64,000 bases of DNA from Hortaea werneckii (GCA_037044905.1 JBAOKB010000173.1:248001-312000); one strand, 5' to 3'; shown: positions 43,407-55,261, counted from the stretch's first letter. Numbers and translations: made by a program. The notes: a model not told the origin generated them from the letters alone.

Positions 43407-44940
43407 TTGCTGCCTCGCCTACCTCTTCGACTTCTGGATATTGTCCAACCTCGGCCAAGCAATGAGCGTCTTACTGGCGTCTGCCAGCAAGCGGCAGCGG
43501 GTGCGCTATGTAGCGACTTCAAGCGGAAGAAGAACATGAAGACCTTTGGGCGCGAGACCAAAGGCCTCTTGGAAGGTCACTTCTACGCGGAGCGCATGCT
43601 AGCAATGTCAAGGAGACTTCAAGAAGAGTACCGAGAGAAGCTGCAGTCATCCGACATCTCCATGTTGCCATCCCATCAGCACAATCTCCCAACCGGCAAT
43701 GAAAGAGGTGACTCTTGCCGTTGAACGTAGGAGGTTCTACAATGCGAGTAGCGCTGGTTCGGTTGGCGCGAAGAGAGATGGTGAGGCTCGCATAGGCTCG
43801 CATGCAAGTACGCGGGATTAGGAGCTTCGTGATCGACAAGCGGATACGTCACTTGAGAGGGCAAGAGTCCTTTGATTGGGTGGCAGAGCGGATAGGCGAC
43901 ATGTTAGCTAAGTACAATCACATCAATGGCACGAGAAATGCCCTCCTGCAGATGAGACTGGCCTGGCCATTCTCAGTAGAGCTGATGTCGCCGAGGAGTG
44001 GGCTTTGCTTGCAATGGGCAAAGGGTTCCGCGTCGCACATGGTGTGGAGGAGCGAGGACCTCAGCGAGCTTGTCATGAAACCTTGCCGAGCACGTGGGCT
44101 CAACGTGGACATGAGGGCCATTGTCAGCGATGGCGCGGCGACTCTGCCATCACAGGCCTATCGAGACTCGTCCATGCGTATGTCCCTAATACTTGGAACG
44201 GGCATGAATGCTGCTGTCTATGTGCCTGTTACTGCCCTTGGTCATGGCAAGTTTGGCGAACAGCTGGCGAACGGCCGGCGAGCTGGCATGAAGCGACCCA
44301 GCACGTGTTAGTGAACACCGAGCTCAGCATGTTCGGCAAAACAATCATGGCTACCATCAGATGGGGCGATGAGTTGAATGCAAAACATATACTGCCTGAT
44401 TTCCAGCCACCTGAGTATCTGGTCACGGGTCGCTACCTTGGCGAGATCTTACGACTGATCATCGTAGAAGCTGTCACGCCCGCTGGATTGTTCGGTGGTG
44501 AGCTGCCAAGGAAGCTGGATGAGCCATATGCGCTCGAGACACGCTTATTGGCAGAGTTCCAGAGCGGCGCCTCAGCGAGTCTCGCAAACGCAAGATCCGC
44601 ATTTGTTCAAGCGCGTCCGCTGCGTTCGCGACCACGGAAAGAGGAGCTAGAGTTCATGCGCGACATAAGCAAGCTCATAGCCGAGCGAGCTGTAGTCTAT
44701 CTTGCTATAGCTCTCTCCGCGCTTTGGGCGGTCCGCACTGTGTCAAAAGGAGTGTCCATTGATGAAGCCAACCATGTCACGATTGCTTGCAACGGTACTA
44801 TTGTTGGAAAGTACCCTAATTTCCGAGCTTGCTGTCAGGGCTACCTGGACGAGCTCTGTGAGCGGTCAGCATCCTTACTCAGCTTGGATGCCTCGTTGGC
44901 CCGTGACACAGTGCGCACGCGGTCAGACAGAGGGCACTAA
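43407..44940 (+). pseudogene. NAG5/HXK3-like: Hexokinase-family (GlcNAc-kinase type) pseudogene
   Basis: Recognisable blocks scattered over three frames: ETKGLLEGHFYAERMLAMS, ISMLPSHQHNLPTGNERG, RVALVRLARRE, FDWVAERIGDMLAKYNHING, AMGKGFRVAHGVE, LSELVMKPCRARGLNVDMRA, DGAATLPSQAYRD, MSLILGTGMNAAVYVPV, HVLVNTELSMFGKTI, DELNAKHILPDFQPPEYL, TGRYLGEILRLIIVEAV, VTIACNGTIVGKYPNF. This is the fungal hexokinase-like group that phosphorylates N-acetylglucosamine, rather than canonical glucose hexokinase. Frame changes occur at about 43705-43800 (several, destroying the phosphate-binding DVGGS), 44000-44050 and 44265; NDGAATL has become SDGAATL. The stretch 44300-44940 is one open frame but lacks the first half. 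No full product is possible. Same strand as, and 1.1 kb after, the UNC93-like relic. Confidence 0.85.
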
Positions 44941-45902
44941 TTGTTAACATGCTCTACCCTCGGAGCGGAATACACCACCGAGCGGAACAAAACGCGCCCG
45001 CGACGCGTCCTCTACCTTCTTTTTACTTTCCTATAAAGATGTTTAGTGACAATGCACCTACAAACTAAAGGACATGTTTCTTTAGCCCTTTAAGCTGATA
45101 CACGTACAATGGAGGTCCCGTGACGGTACGCCTAGGGGCGTACGAAAAGGGGCTGTATGTCACATGAGCGGGCCAAAGCGTCCGTACTGCGAGACGCATG
45201 AACGAAGCAGTAAGCAGCGCTGTCTTGGACTGACTGTTTGGTCGAGGCACCTCTTCACGTTGCGAGATATCTATTCAGGTATTCTGTATCACTACTATAG
45301 AGTGTTATAAGTTTACGTAAGTAAGCAAAGTAAAGAATACTTACTCTTTTTACAAAACGGACTTATCGCGACCCTACGAGGTAAGGTCACGTGGTTGGTA
45401 CTCGTTGGAACTGAAGTGTCAAGACAATTGGGTTGGGAATGATATGTGGCAAGTGCTGTTCGGTCTCTACCTAACGGTCGGATTGCAACATGAGTTGAAC
45501 ACACGAACTCCTAAGGAGAATCACGCCTAGCCAAATACATAGGAGACTCGTGCCTTCATACGATAAAAGTGAGCGATGCTCGCTTTGCTCGTTCTTGCCC
45601 TGCAGCTTTCTCCGTGAGAGGAGTGAGCATTCCTCGTTTTGCTCACTCACGTAGCCCAGAGCCCTTTTTGTGGTGGAGTTCTTCAGGACGTGACTCCGTT
45701 TAGCCTCATCCATCCCCTTGGCGTTAACCCAATCTGAGCCAATCACTTCTTCAGATTTCCGTGTTCGTAACATGATGACTAGGTCGTAGCTCGAAGACCT
45801 ACGGAGGGGACGCTTCGATCGCGAAGCTGAAATACAGAGCTCGGTAAGCCTTCCATTCTAGTCTAGACACAACGGTCTAGACCCATGCCGCATGGCAGAC
45901 CA
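44941..45902. other. Probable retroelement flank (LTR region)
   Basis: AT-richer, no gene. Two imperfect direct repeats (GTGAGCGATGCTCGCTTTGC at 45569 and GTGAGCATTCCTCGTTTTGC-like at 45623) and the following palindrome suggest this is the long terminal repeat of the gypsy relic on the minus strand. The outer boundary could not be set. Confidence 0.4.
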
Positions 45903-45925
45903 TGTCACAGGCCTGGCCCGTGACA
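45903..45925 (-). repeat. Palindrome at putative gypsy LTR start
   Basis: TGTCACAGGC...GCCCGTGACA: an imperfect inverted repeat starting with TG(T) and ending with (A)CA, just after the polymerase end and a purine-rich GGAAGGAAG on the minus strand, which would be the polypurine tract. This is where an LTR of a fungal Ty3/gypsy element normally begins. Confidence 0.45.
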
Positions 45926-45959
45926 TTACTTCCTTCCTAGACAGAGTGTCTCCTGACAC

Positions 45960-47260
45960 TCTAGCACCCTACGGCATCGTTGACGGCTTTGGTTTGTCTG
46001 GGTAGCGGGGGTGGAGGTTTCGTACAAGTTGGGGAACATCTTCAATGATCGACCAAGCAGGTTCTGTCGTTGGGACATCATAGCCAGTCCATTTCACGAT
46101 GTAGCGGAGTCGGGGTCTGCCTCCGCGACCCCGGCGGCCAGTAACAGCATCTAGGATTTCCTCAACTTCAAGCTGTTCTATACCATTCACTTCGACGGGT
46201 GGCGGGACCGGATGGCGCTGGCCAGGTAGCGGGTCGGTAGCTACAGGCGTGAGCAAGTCGACATTAATTACAGGGTGAATCCTCATTGACGGTGGCAGGT
46301 CTAAGCGACAAGTATACGGACCGTGTACAGCGGCGACACGGAACGGGCCAACATTCTTCCAGTCTAGCTTCTTTTTGGAGCGGATGATCTTTAGGTTTCG
46401 AGCGTCCAGCCAGACCTCTTGCCCGACAGAGATCTTTGCAGCAGGCTGGCGGCGCCGGTTCGGACTGTCTTCGTCGCGGCTCTGTGCTAAGGCAGTTCAG
46501 TTTTCAGGTGTTCCAGGGTCAGCTGCATGTCGGAAGCGAAGCCCTGCAGGCACAGTCGTAGGCTCGTAGGGCTCGATTCCCAACCGAGGCTAGTATCCAT
46601 AGGTTGCAAAGAACGGGGAGATCTCAGTGGTGTCAGAGAACATCGAGTTGGCAGAGGCTTCCAGAAATCAGACTTAAATTTCGCATTGCGGTCAGACACT
46701 ATATCGATTGGGCGGCCATGGAGTCGAAAGATGTTCTCTGTGAACAGGCGGGCTATTTCCTCAGCGCTATCTGTGGTCTGGCAGTGAATGTAGTGTCGTA
46801 ACTTAGTCAAGCGGTCAACAACCACCAGGATGGCATCATATAATTGGCAAGGCGGCAGGTAGGTAACGAAAGCCATCGTGATATAATCTCAGGCGTGGTC
46901 GGGTGTCGGCAGAGGCTGCAGCAAGTCCTGGTGGCCCCTTCGATTTGGCTTTGTGCGACTGCATACATGGCAGTTTCTTACCCAGCAGCGGACGTAGACA
47001 TTCGTACCCTTCCAATGGTAGTCTTAAGACAGGAGTTGGTACGTCCGTGCTCTACCTGGGTGTCCAGCGGCAGGGATATCGTGGCAGAGACGTACGAGCT
47101 CGGCGCGGACTTCGTCGTCGTCAAGGACGTATAGGCGGTCTCGGTAGTACAGGTGCCCACTGTGCATTTCAAATTGCGCAAGCTACACATGCGGGCGGCG
47201 GTCTTTTCCTGTGCGTATTGCGTCTAGAATCCCTAACTACAATGCCACAAAGAGGTTGCC
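45960..47260 (-). mobile_element. Ty3/gypsy retrotransposon fragment: integrase plus chromodomain
   Basis: Read on the minus strand: a linker (ILDAIRTGKDRRPHV), zinc-binding HHCC-like H2C2 region (GHLYYRDRLYVLDDDE, CHDIPAAGHPGRARTYQLLS, NCHVCSRTKPNRRG, LLQPLPTP), integrase core (AILVVVDRLTKLRHYI, HGRPIDIVSDRNAKF), then the C-terminal chromodomain (EVEEILDAVTGRRG, RYIVKWTGYD). Several stops (for example in LLS-stop-DYHW and after PTPDHA) and frame changes break it. Reverse transcriptase and gag are absent. It is a chromovirus-type element, which integrates at heterochromatin; this copy is dead. Confidence 0.85.
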
Positions 47261-47648
47261 TCACCCTCCGTTGTTTTTTGTATGAGGCTTCTAGCGCCTT
47301 GGCATTTACAGGGGAGTGGGGAACTCGCTGTCGAGAGAAGTCAACCTCTTTGAATTGTATTCGGTCGTTTCGCTTCAAACTTGCACAAGCTTCAAACGAG
47401 CCAATTTCGCTAGTCAAGTTCTTTTTCCGAGGCCAAACATCCAACAGGAAGGGTTGCGTCTAATGAAGAAGTTGATGGCCAGAATTTTGATGTTCTTAAC
47501 CAAGAAGTCCTCTAGCCAATCGCAGCCCACCCCACATGCGACCGGTTGATGACTGAGGCATTCATCCAGGAACTTCCGAATTTCCAGCTTTATATCCCAC
47601 AGCAAAGGGGTTGGAACGCGAGAAAGACACAACATTTTCGATGCAGAT
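47261..47648. other. Junction between gypsy and OrsD-like relics
   Basis: No recognisable protein beyond the traces of the gypsy linker up to about 47440. Possibly decayed retroelement sequence. Confidence 0.4.
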
Positions 47649-49640
47649 ATGTCGTCTCAGATCTTTGAGATTCTACCAGCAGTTACAGTCGTTGTGTGTA
47701 GGCAATGCCAGTATGCTGTTGTTCCAAGCCAAGTTGAAGTGCATTTAAGAGCCCACCATCCAGGATACAGCCTGCAGCAGCGGAAGGAAATGCAGCAGGA
47801 GGTGCAGAGATTGGAAGGAGTTGCATTCGAAAAAGACCAGGTTTGTTATCCAGAGAAATCAGACTTGCCCATTACGGGATCGCTCATTTTTGGGGATGGA
47901 TTGAAGTGCAAAGCTCCCCGGATACAGGGCGTAGAGTGCCAGTATACATGTAGGGACTTGAAGACTATGCAGAAGCACTGTAGAGAGGCGTACAACTGGG
48001 GTTCCCAGAAGCGAGGAGATGTAAGGAGGAAAAGAGCAGGAGGAGAAGGCAGGATGTGGGAGGAGGGAGTGCATTGCCAGAGGATCTTTGAGTTTGCCCA
48101 GCGGAAGAGGTCCTTCCAGGTGTCCCAGCAGCTAGAGCATGGCAGCCAGCCCAGGGAAGGGGAGGCCAATGACGGCAAGATGGAGAGACTGGCAGAGTAG
48201 ATGAAAGAGCTCATAGTGGAAAAGAAGAAGGAGAGAATGATTGGAGACAACAGCAACAGGTACTTGCCCAACCCATAGCTGGAATTTGTTGGTTGGGACC
48301 ACCATTTGAAGGGCTTCAGAGGTCTAGGCTGCTCGAGATGGTTCAAGCACCATGGCAGGAGGAGGTTAAAGAGAGGATCGAGGAGCAGGAGTAGGAGCAG
48401 GAGGAGCAAGCATTAGCCCAGGCATGCAGGGCCAACCAGAGGTTGATTAGGAAGGCCATGGCTACATGTCGGGCACACATCGTAGGCAGGTCAGCATTGG
48501 AGTTTGTGAACAGGGAAAAGGTTGGAGAAGAGAAGAATGAGAGGCCTTTTTATGCCAAGCACAAGGCCAACACCACGAAGAAGCACACCGCTGTGTGGGC
48601 CAAGATGTTACGGTATCTTTGGAGGAGCAGCAGCCAGGCAGAGCAGGGTAGGCCTCAGTAACAGTTGACAGGGGAGCAGGAGCGGGAGTTGGAGGAGTTA
48701 CAAAAGTTAGCTAGGCAGTGGGTAGAGGAGAGAGGGAGCCAGCAGAGGAGCCAGCAGAGGAGCCAGAAACAAGAGTGGCTCGAGGAAGGAATGGAAGAAG
48801 CATGTTTGAGTTTGTGGCTAGCCATGTTTGATCACGATTTGAAGGGTTCCGAGCTTGAGAGTGACATTGTTAGTGCATTAGCAGTATTGGGGTTAAACCA
48901 AGAAGGGGAAGGGTGGAGCACCGCCATGAATTACACACCCATTTTGTCATCAGCAGTAGTGACCATCACCAGAGGGTTGGTCGAGCAAGCATTCCAGGAA
49001 GCAGTAGAGAGGAGCATGACACAAAGGGAAGCCAGAGGCAGAGCCCCATCCATTTTTGAGGAGGTTAGAGAGATGGTTACCAGATTTATGACATTAACCA
49101 CGTTTGATGGGATCCCCAGCATCATGGACAGGATTTTTTGATGGGATCCCCAGCATCATGGACGGGATTTTGCACATGAGGACATAAAGGATGAAGATCA
49201 GGTGCAGCATCAAGGCAGAGGGTCGACTTATGTGGAAGGGAGAAGAGGTTTGCATCGACAAGATTCGTTTCAGGATGAAAGAGTTGAGTGTGGTTCATGG
49301 GTTGAACGAGTCAGCCAGACGGGGGTTAATGGAGGATTTGTTGCTTGTCGAAGGAGGAAGGCCCGTAAAGAAGCCCATTGCCCCAGTTGGATTTGGCCCA
49401 GTTGTATGACAACCCAGACGAGTTGAAAGAGGATTGGAGTTTTTTGGGTGATCCCAGAAGCCAGTGGGAGGTCGATGGCCAGAAATGGCTGTTCCTTCAC
49501 ATATTCTTCAGTCCCGACGACATGCACAACGGCGACTTTTTGGACCGGAATCCTATTTTGTTTCGTCGAGTGGCCATACTTTCAAGCTTGTGTGCACGAA
49601 AACTACGTTGCTCCTCTGAAACAAAATGGCATTAACTAAA
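47649..49640 (+). pseudogene. OrsD-like C2H2-type protein relic (copy 1)
   Basis: The start reads VVVCRQCQYAVVPSQVEVHL and, about 90 residues on, C-x4-C-x12-H-like CQYTCRDLKTMQKHC, the paired zinc-binding pattern of the OrsD (PF12013, as I recall) family. Downstream frames contain the typical remainder: VREMVTRFMTL, GRLMWKGEEVCIDKIRFRM, MPQLDLAQLYDNP and FFSPDDMHNGDFLDRNPI. The reading frame is broken by TAG 48198-48200, TAA 48659-48661 and frame changes near 48400 and 49140; the last is explained by a 34-bp tandem duplication. Long members of this family are common in fungal repeat-rich regions; their function is unknown. The C-terminal third is missing. Confidence 0.65.
49106..49173 (+). 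repeat. 34-bp tandem duplication
   Basis: GATGGGATCCCCAGCATCAT recurs at 49106 and 49140, with one mismatch in the unit (GACAGG versus GACGGG). As 34 is not a multiple of three, it shifts the OrsD-like frame. Confidence 0.9.
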
Positions 49641-49814
49641 TGGAATTGACTCTCTTCGGTTTGCACCCCGAACCGTTTCGGGTTAGTAAACTCATGGGAT
49701 TGCCTCAATCACCGTTAGGGATTATGGACAGGCTTGGGCAAGTTGAGGAGCCAGGTCTCTAGCTCTCGGCGCTGCTTGCGGAGCAGCCACGTCCGGCAAT
49801 AGCAGAATAGCCTA

Positions 49815-51688
49815 CAGTTCGAACTCGATACAAGCATCCCCTAGATAGCAATAACGCGCTATAGCAATCTTTTTCTTCAGCTTTTTTTCATTCACTGCAA
49901 AATATTGCTGAATCCTCGATATACTCTAACAATCAATCGGCCGGAGCGCTCACCAAGCAATTGCTATAGGACGACAAGATGGAGGCTCAAACTGCCTCTG
50001 AATCACCACCTCCATCACCACCACCGGCCTCAGCAGAGCCTCAAAAACCAAAGCGAGAACCCCCTTTACTGACGAAGAGCGCGCTGCTCTACGTCGTCTA
50101 CGCCTTGAACACCCTTCAGATACACAGAAAGAGCTAGCCACACGGTTTGAGAGGCGGTCTGGCAAGCCTATCACGCAAACCACCGCCGGTCACACGCTCA
50201 GTAAACGATATGAACACCTCGATAGCTCAGTAGAGCGTTCAGAGCGTAAAAGGCAACGTATAGAGAGCTGGCCGGACCTTGAAGCAGCTCTTGCTCAGTG
50301 GGTTGCTGCTGAACAACACAGGCAGCCGATTACTTGCGATCTCTTGAAGGTTCGAGCCTCATGGTTCTGGCGACGACTGCCTCAGTATAGCAACCTTCGA
50401 GAGCCCTGCTGGAGCAATGATTGGTTAGGCAACTTCAAGGCTCATAAAGGCATTAAGGAATATACTCGTCACGGTGAGGCCGGCAGTGTGAATGAGATAG
50501 ATACTATGGCAGCTCTTGCTATAGCTCAGGATCGGATTGCTCAGTATTCACCTGAAAACCAGTACAACTGCGATGAGACTGGCCTCTTTTGGAAAGCTAT
50601 ACCGGACCTCTCTCTATCTACATACCGTATACCTGGCACTAAGAGCAACAAGGCACGAGTAACTCTCCACTTTTGCGTGAATGCTAGTGGTACACACAAG
50701 ATGAAGCCGTGGATAATTGGCGAGTTTCGGAGGCCTATATGCTTTAGAGCTGCTGTAATCGAACCAGAGCGGCTGGACTGTATCTACAGGTTCAACAAAA
50801 AGAGCTGGATGACGGCTAGTATCTTTGAAGAGCGGTTGCGCTGGTTTGGTCAAAAAATGACTGGCCGAAAGGTGGTGCTTTTACTCGACAATTTCAGTGC
50901 TCATGTTGCTGCCTACAACGAGCTTTCAACACTGCCTGAAGGCTATGGGCTTCAAAATATAGAGATCGTATGGTTGCCGCCTAATTCAACTAGCAAGACT
51001 CAGCCCCTTGATCAAGGTATCATTGCTTCATTTAAGGCAGTCTACAAGCGCTGCTGGCTTCGTTTTATAGGTGAGGAGTTCGACGAAGGCCGAGATCCAC
51101 ACAGAACCATGAATCTACTAAAAGCCTTTCCATTCATTCGACGCTCTTGGCACGAGGTATATCCACAGACTATAGCCAACTGCTGGATCCACGCGCAGCT
51201 TCAACAGGCCCAGCAGCCGCTTCAGCAACAAAAGGCTCAAAAAGAGGTTCAGCAGCTGCTTCAGGAGCTTCATGAACAGTCACGCATTCAGAGTGTTATG
51301 GATATCCAGGCGATTATCAATCCACCTGAAGAGGCAGTTGAAGATAGTCTAGAAGGCTCTTTTGAAGCTATAGCTCAGCAGTTTGAACTACTAGTTGAAG
51401 AGGAATCTGACGATGAGGTCGTAGAGCAGTTGCCGAGGGTTACACCTTTTGATTCAGTTCAGTTGCTTCGCCGCCTGCGATTCCATGAGGAACAATCAAC
51501 TGACTGCAATGGAGACTGGCTTAAAGGCCTTGATTCTTATGAAAAGTTGGTTCAAAAGCGCTATCATGAGTCTTTGCAACAACGCCGAATTGATAGTTAC
51601 TTTGTCACGTGATCTTCGATACAATAATAGCCATACTATAGCAATTGAATCCGCTAGCTTTTTCGATTGCTGTAAAAAGTTTCGACTG
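49815..51688 (+). mobile_element. Fot-type pogo DNA transposon (about 1.87 kb)
   Basis: Ends start CAGTTCGAACTCGATACA on the left and, reverse-complemented, CAGTCGAAACTTTTTACA on the right, bounded by TA at 49813-49814 and 51689-51690. The terminal repeats are therefore imperfect, unlike those of the element at 26.6 kb. Length and coding layout fit Fot1-like elements. The element lies just after the OrsD-like relic. Ends were placed by eye. Confidence 0.75.
49979..51612 (+). pseudogene. Fot-type transposase with an N-terminal frameshift
   Basis: From 49979 an ATG opens MEAQTASESPPPSPPPASAE; near 50055-50065 the frame changes and continues as TPFTDEERAALRRLRLEHP, DTQKELATRFERRSGKPIT (helix-turn-helix) and then without interruption to the TGA at 51610-51612. 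The DDE core is complete: YNCDETGLFW, VVLLLDNFSAH, KTQPLDQGIIASFK. The C-terminus has a Gln-rich coiled-coil stretch (QQAQQPLQQQKAQKEVQQLL). The frame change equals a 2-base gain and would truncate the protein before the core. Unless it is a sequencing error, the copy cannot supply its own transposase. Confidence 0.8.
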
Positions 51689-52166
51689 TAACGCCAAGAA
51701 GTCCCTCGCAATCTTGCACCATCATTAGTCGGAGCGCTGTCGGGTTGCCGCACACTCCGCGGCTTTTGCGTAGCGGCAGCCAATTGAATGGACTGCTGAT
51801 TGTTGGATGAAGCTCCTCTCTGCAAGATGTCGTCATGAAAGCGTCACATCTCTTTCTGCTTTTCCAACCCTAAGGCTGCCTTTCAATTTTACCGGGCACA
51901 TACATTATAATCATCGCGTACTCACCGTTTAGCATTAGCGTACCTTACAGGCCTGACAATCTTCAAACAGCTAGCTCCTGCGGTACAGACACAGATTGTT
52001 CCAGCTCGGCAATCTCGACTTTCGTGGTCAAGTCTGGGTCACAGCACTGGTTGAAATTCGAGGTCTATTCAGTATCCCTCCGGTCGTCTCTGTTGTTTCT
52101 CGGCGGGAATCAATCAAGTCATAGAACGATCCAATCACTTAATATCTGCTCTTTTTGAAAACCGAC
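51689..52166. other. Promoter region of the YTH gene
   Basis: No coding signal. Holds the 5' flank of the RRM-YTH gene. Confidence 0.5.
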
Positions 52167-53971
52167 ATGGGCGGCTTCGATCCAACGTTGGTTCAGAGAC
52201 CTAAAAGTCAAGTGCAACAGAATGGCCCGAACTTATCAAGCTCTTCCTATTTGCAAGCTCAATTGTGTGTGCTCCCTCGGCTGGGTCTTGCTTTGTGTCA
52301 GGCGACATTAACCAGTCCCCAGTGCCTTTCACAACCAGTTATACTCTCGAGACCAGCCTCTGGGGCTCAACAGCAGTCAGTATGGTGTTTTCGACACGGG
52401 ACCTATGGCTCAGGCACTCCCCCAATCTGACTCAATGGCGTCTATGCAGCGACCTGAGTACGAGCACGAAGGCATGAATGTGCTCTCTTCGACAGCATTC
52501 TACCACATGCAGGACGCAGCGCAGTATGGGCAAATGCATGGTATGCAGCGGCCGCAACCGCAGGGTGTTTACCAGCCGATGCAGCCTTCGATGAACGCAC
52601 GGCAGCCTGGTCTGGCCTTTCAGCCTCAAGGCCAATACCCTCGAATGGATATGTACGGCTACCCAGCAGGTGCTGTGCAGCACTCTCCGATCGACCCACG
52701 GTTTAATCCTACTGCATTTGCGGCGATGAGTGGTCCCGTCAACCCCGAGCTTGGTAAGGTGCAGAGCCCTTCAACGATAATACTGACTGCTAACATGCTT
52801 TTCAGCTACGTTTGCCCGACGCGCTTCAGAGATAGCACATGTACCTTCGTATCCTCGAGGACCACCGCGAAAGCCGAAGCAGTCTGGCCATGCCCTTTGG
52901 GTGGGTAACTTGCCTCCAGCGGCTAACGTCACCGATCTCAAAGACCATTTCTCCCACGATGCTACGAAAGACATCGAGAGCTTATTCCTGATTTCAAAGA
53001 GCAATTGCGCGTTTGTCAACTACCGTGCCGAATCTGCTTGCATCGCCGCCATGAACCGATTTCACGATTCGCGCTTCCAAGGTGTCCAATTAGTCTGCAG
53101 GCTGCGCAGAGCACCTGCATCCACTGTGAGCTCGCCTGCAGCAGATGGCCCCGCCAGCGCGTCTATACCCTCCTCCGGCGGTTCCGGTGCCCATAATGAA
53201 CCCAAAGACGCAGCTTCAACGACGAAAGTATCAAAGCCATTGACTGTTGGTCACACCACGCCCAAGGAAACCGCGGATGTAGGCTTGAAGGATCAGTCCA
53301 TAGTGTTCAACGGCGCAGGCCCCGGAGAGGTGCCAGAGAGGTTCTTCATTCTAAAGAGCCTGACCGTCCAAGATTTGGAGGCTAGCGTTCGCAACGGCAT
53401 GTGGGCAACCCAGTCGCATAACGAGGAAGCGCTCAACAAGGCGTATGAGAGCACCGAAATTGTCTATCTAATTTTCTCGGCGAACAAGTCTGGCGAATAT
53501 TTTGGCTGTGCGCGCATGGCTTCAAGGATCTCCGGCGAGCCAGTGAGCCTCGGCAGCGCGGCGGAGAGCGAAGAAACGAAGCCCCCTGGTATACCGCAGT
53601 CGATCCCTACACCGGCTTCTGAGACTGCCCCCAAGGGCCACATTGTTGATGACTCTGCGCGTGGAACTATCTTCTGGGAGGCGGACCTTTCGGATGCTGA
53701 GGCCGCATCGCCGACAACGGAGAGCGGAGAGGGTGGAGATAGACAGAATTGGAGTAGGCAGTTCAAGATCGAATGGGTCTCAACGGCGCGTCTGCCTTTC
53801 TTCTGCATGCGTGGTCTGCGGAATCCATGGAATGCAAACAGAGAGGTCAAGATTGCGCGTGATGGGACTGAGCTGGAGCCGGGTATTGGGAGAAAATTGG
53901 TGCAAATCTTCCACCGTCCACCGCCGCACGCGCAGCCTGCGGTGCCTGTGTTCAATATGCACTATTCATAA
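52167..53971 (+). CDS. RRM and YTH domain protein (putative m6A reader)
   Basis: Three exons: 52167-52264, 52323-52753, 52806-53971; introns of 58 nt (GTGTGT..CCCAG) and 52 nt (GTAAGG, GCTAAC, TTTCAG). Product about 564 residues. The N-terminus is Gln/Met/Pro-rich and disordered. An RRM follows (ALWVGNLPPAANVTDLKDHF, SNCAFVNYRAESACIAAMN). The C-terminal YTH domain reads RFFILKSLTVQDLEASVRNG, then WATQSHNEEALNKAYES, VYLIFSANKSGEYFGCARM, QFKIEWVSTARLPF and NPWNANREVKIARDGTELE, with the expected aromatic-cage Trp in WATQ; a long Ser/Glu-rich loop is inserted. YTH proteins bind N6-methyladenosine RNA and direct its decay or processing. All introns restore the frame and no lesion is visible. Confidence 0.92.
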
Positions 53972-55261
53972 TATCAGGGCTTTGAGGCGGTGATCTGAAC
54001 TATACTCATTGCGAACTAGGGTTTAAACGTATTTGGAAGCGCCATGGCAACGTGCCTGGGGCGACAAGTACTGCTTTGTGGACAGTCAAAGTTATGCCAG
54101 TTGGCAGCAAACTTCAGCGTAGGGCGGCGTTTCTTCTGGGAAAGCATGCTGAGAAAATAAGTGAGCGACACGCACACGATGGCATGTGGATGGATTTGAT
54201 TGGATGATTTCACTGATCTTTTTACCGCAAAAGCTGATGAAAATCCTTTGTATGGACGAAATATGCTTTGGTACGTAAGTTGCTTCCCGGGATGATCATG
54301 TTCCAGACCACGCGATCCCTAGTCCTCCCAGACAACTTGTGCGTCCACGACCCTCAGCAAGGCTATTGTCGAACGGGGCTTTTGCCCTGCTCAGCAAGGA
54401 ATGGCCGCATGGTCTGCAAGGGGCATCTCGGTTTTATGCTTGATCTTGTACCGCGTTGAATCGAGGCTGGCTGAAGCCACGCCGTCTTGACCTATGCCTG
54501 AAGTCGAGCATCAAGTGCGATCTGCATCTCCGCCATTGTGACGGCAATCTTCTCCATGTCGGCCCCATCGCCGTCAAGCATGTTCCGAGCTCATCGCTCT
54601 ATTGGAGCAAGTGCTGGAGGCGCTCGTGCCTCGTCTGACAGCCTTCTTGGTAGAGGTATTAGCTGGTGTGTGTGCGCTAATGCTGTAGCCACTTTGAAGC
54701 CAGGACGGTCTGCATTCGCCTACCATTTACACCCTCTCGCCTTGCCTCGTGTTTGCTGTGGCGAAACTCGGCGCAGCGTGTATCTCTCACTACCCATAGG
54801 AGAAAGAGACTTCGACTCGAAGCGTTTGCTTTCTATCGTAATGTGGAGTAACGCCAAGATTTGTAAGAAGCGAGTCGAAGTGTTCGCTTTTGCATTGCCC
54901 TAACGTGCTCAAAATCGGATAGCTACTTGCGATGGCTATCATCTCCCAGCACGCTCATTTTCAGCTGTAAATGCAACAATACTGCGGCAGGAGATGCGTG
55001 ACATCTAAACCAAATTGTGTGATCTCACGTCCTATACAGGGATCCCCCCCGGGGCGCAATCAGCCGAGCCGACTTCCACTTCGAGTGTTCCCTATTACCT
55101 TCGCACTCATGTGATGTTGTAGGCATTTGCAAAGATTATAGAAACGCATTTGATGCGATTTGCGTAGAGTTATCCCAGCAAATTGTTTTTAGAACTAGTA
55201 CTTGAGGCAAGAGCGTCCATAGACGAACAGTGGTAGCGAACCTAGTTACCTTGAGTATGGC
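53972..55261. other. Gene-poor interval
   Basis: 3' flank of the YTH gene, then short frames without motif (54268-54903). No gene called. Confidence 0.45.

Noticed and set aside
47846..48409. Leucine-rich minus-strand ORF resembling a membrane protein
   Set aside because: Antisense shadow of the Glu/Arg/Gln-rich OrsD-like relic.
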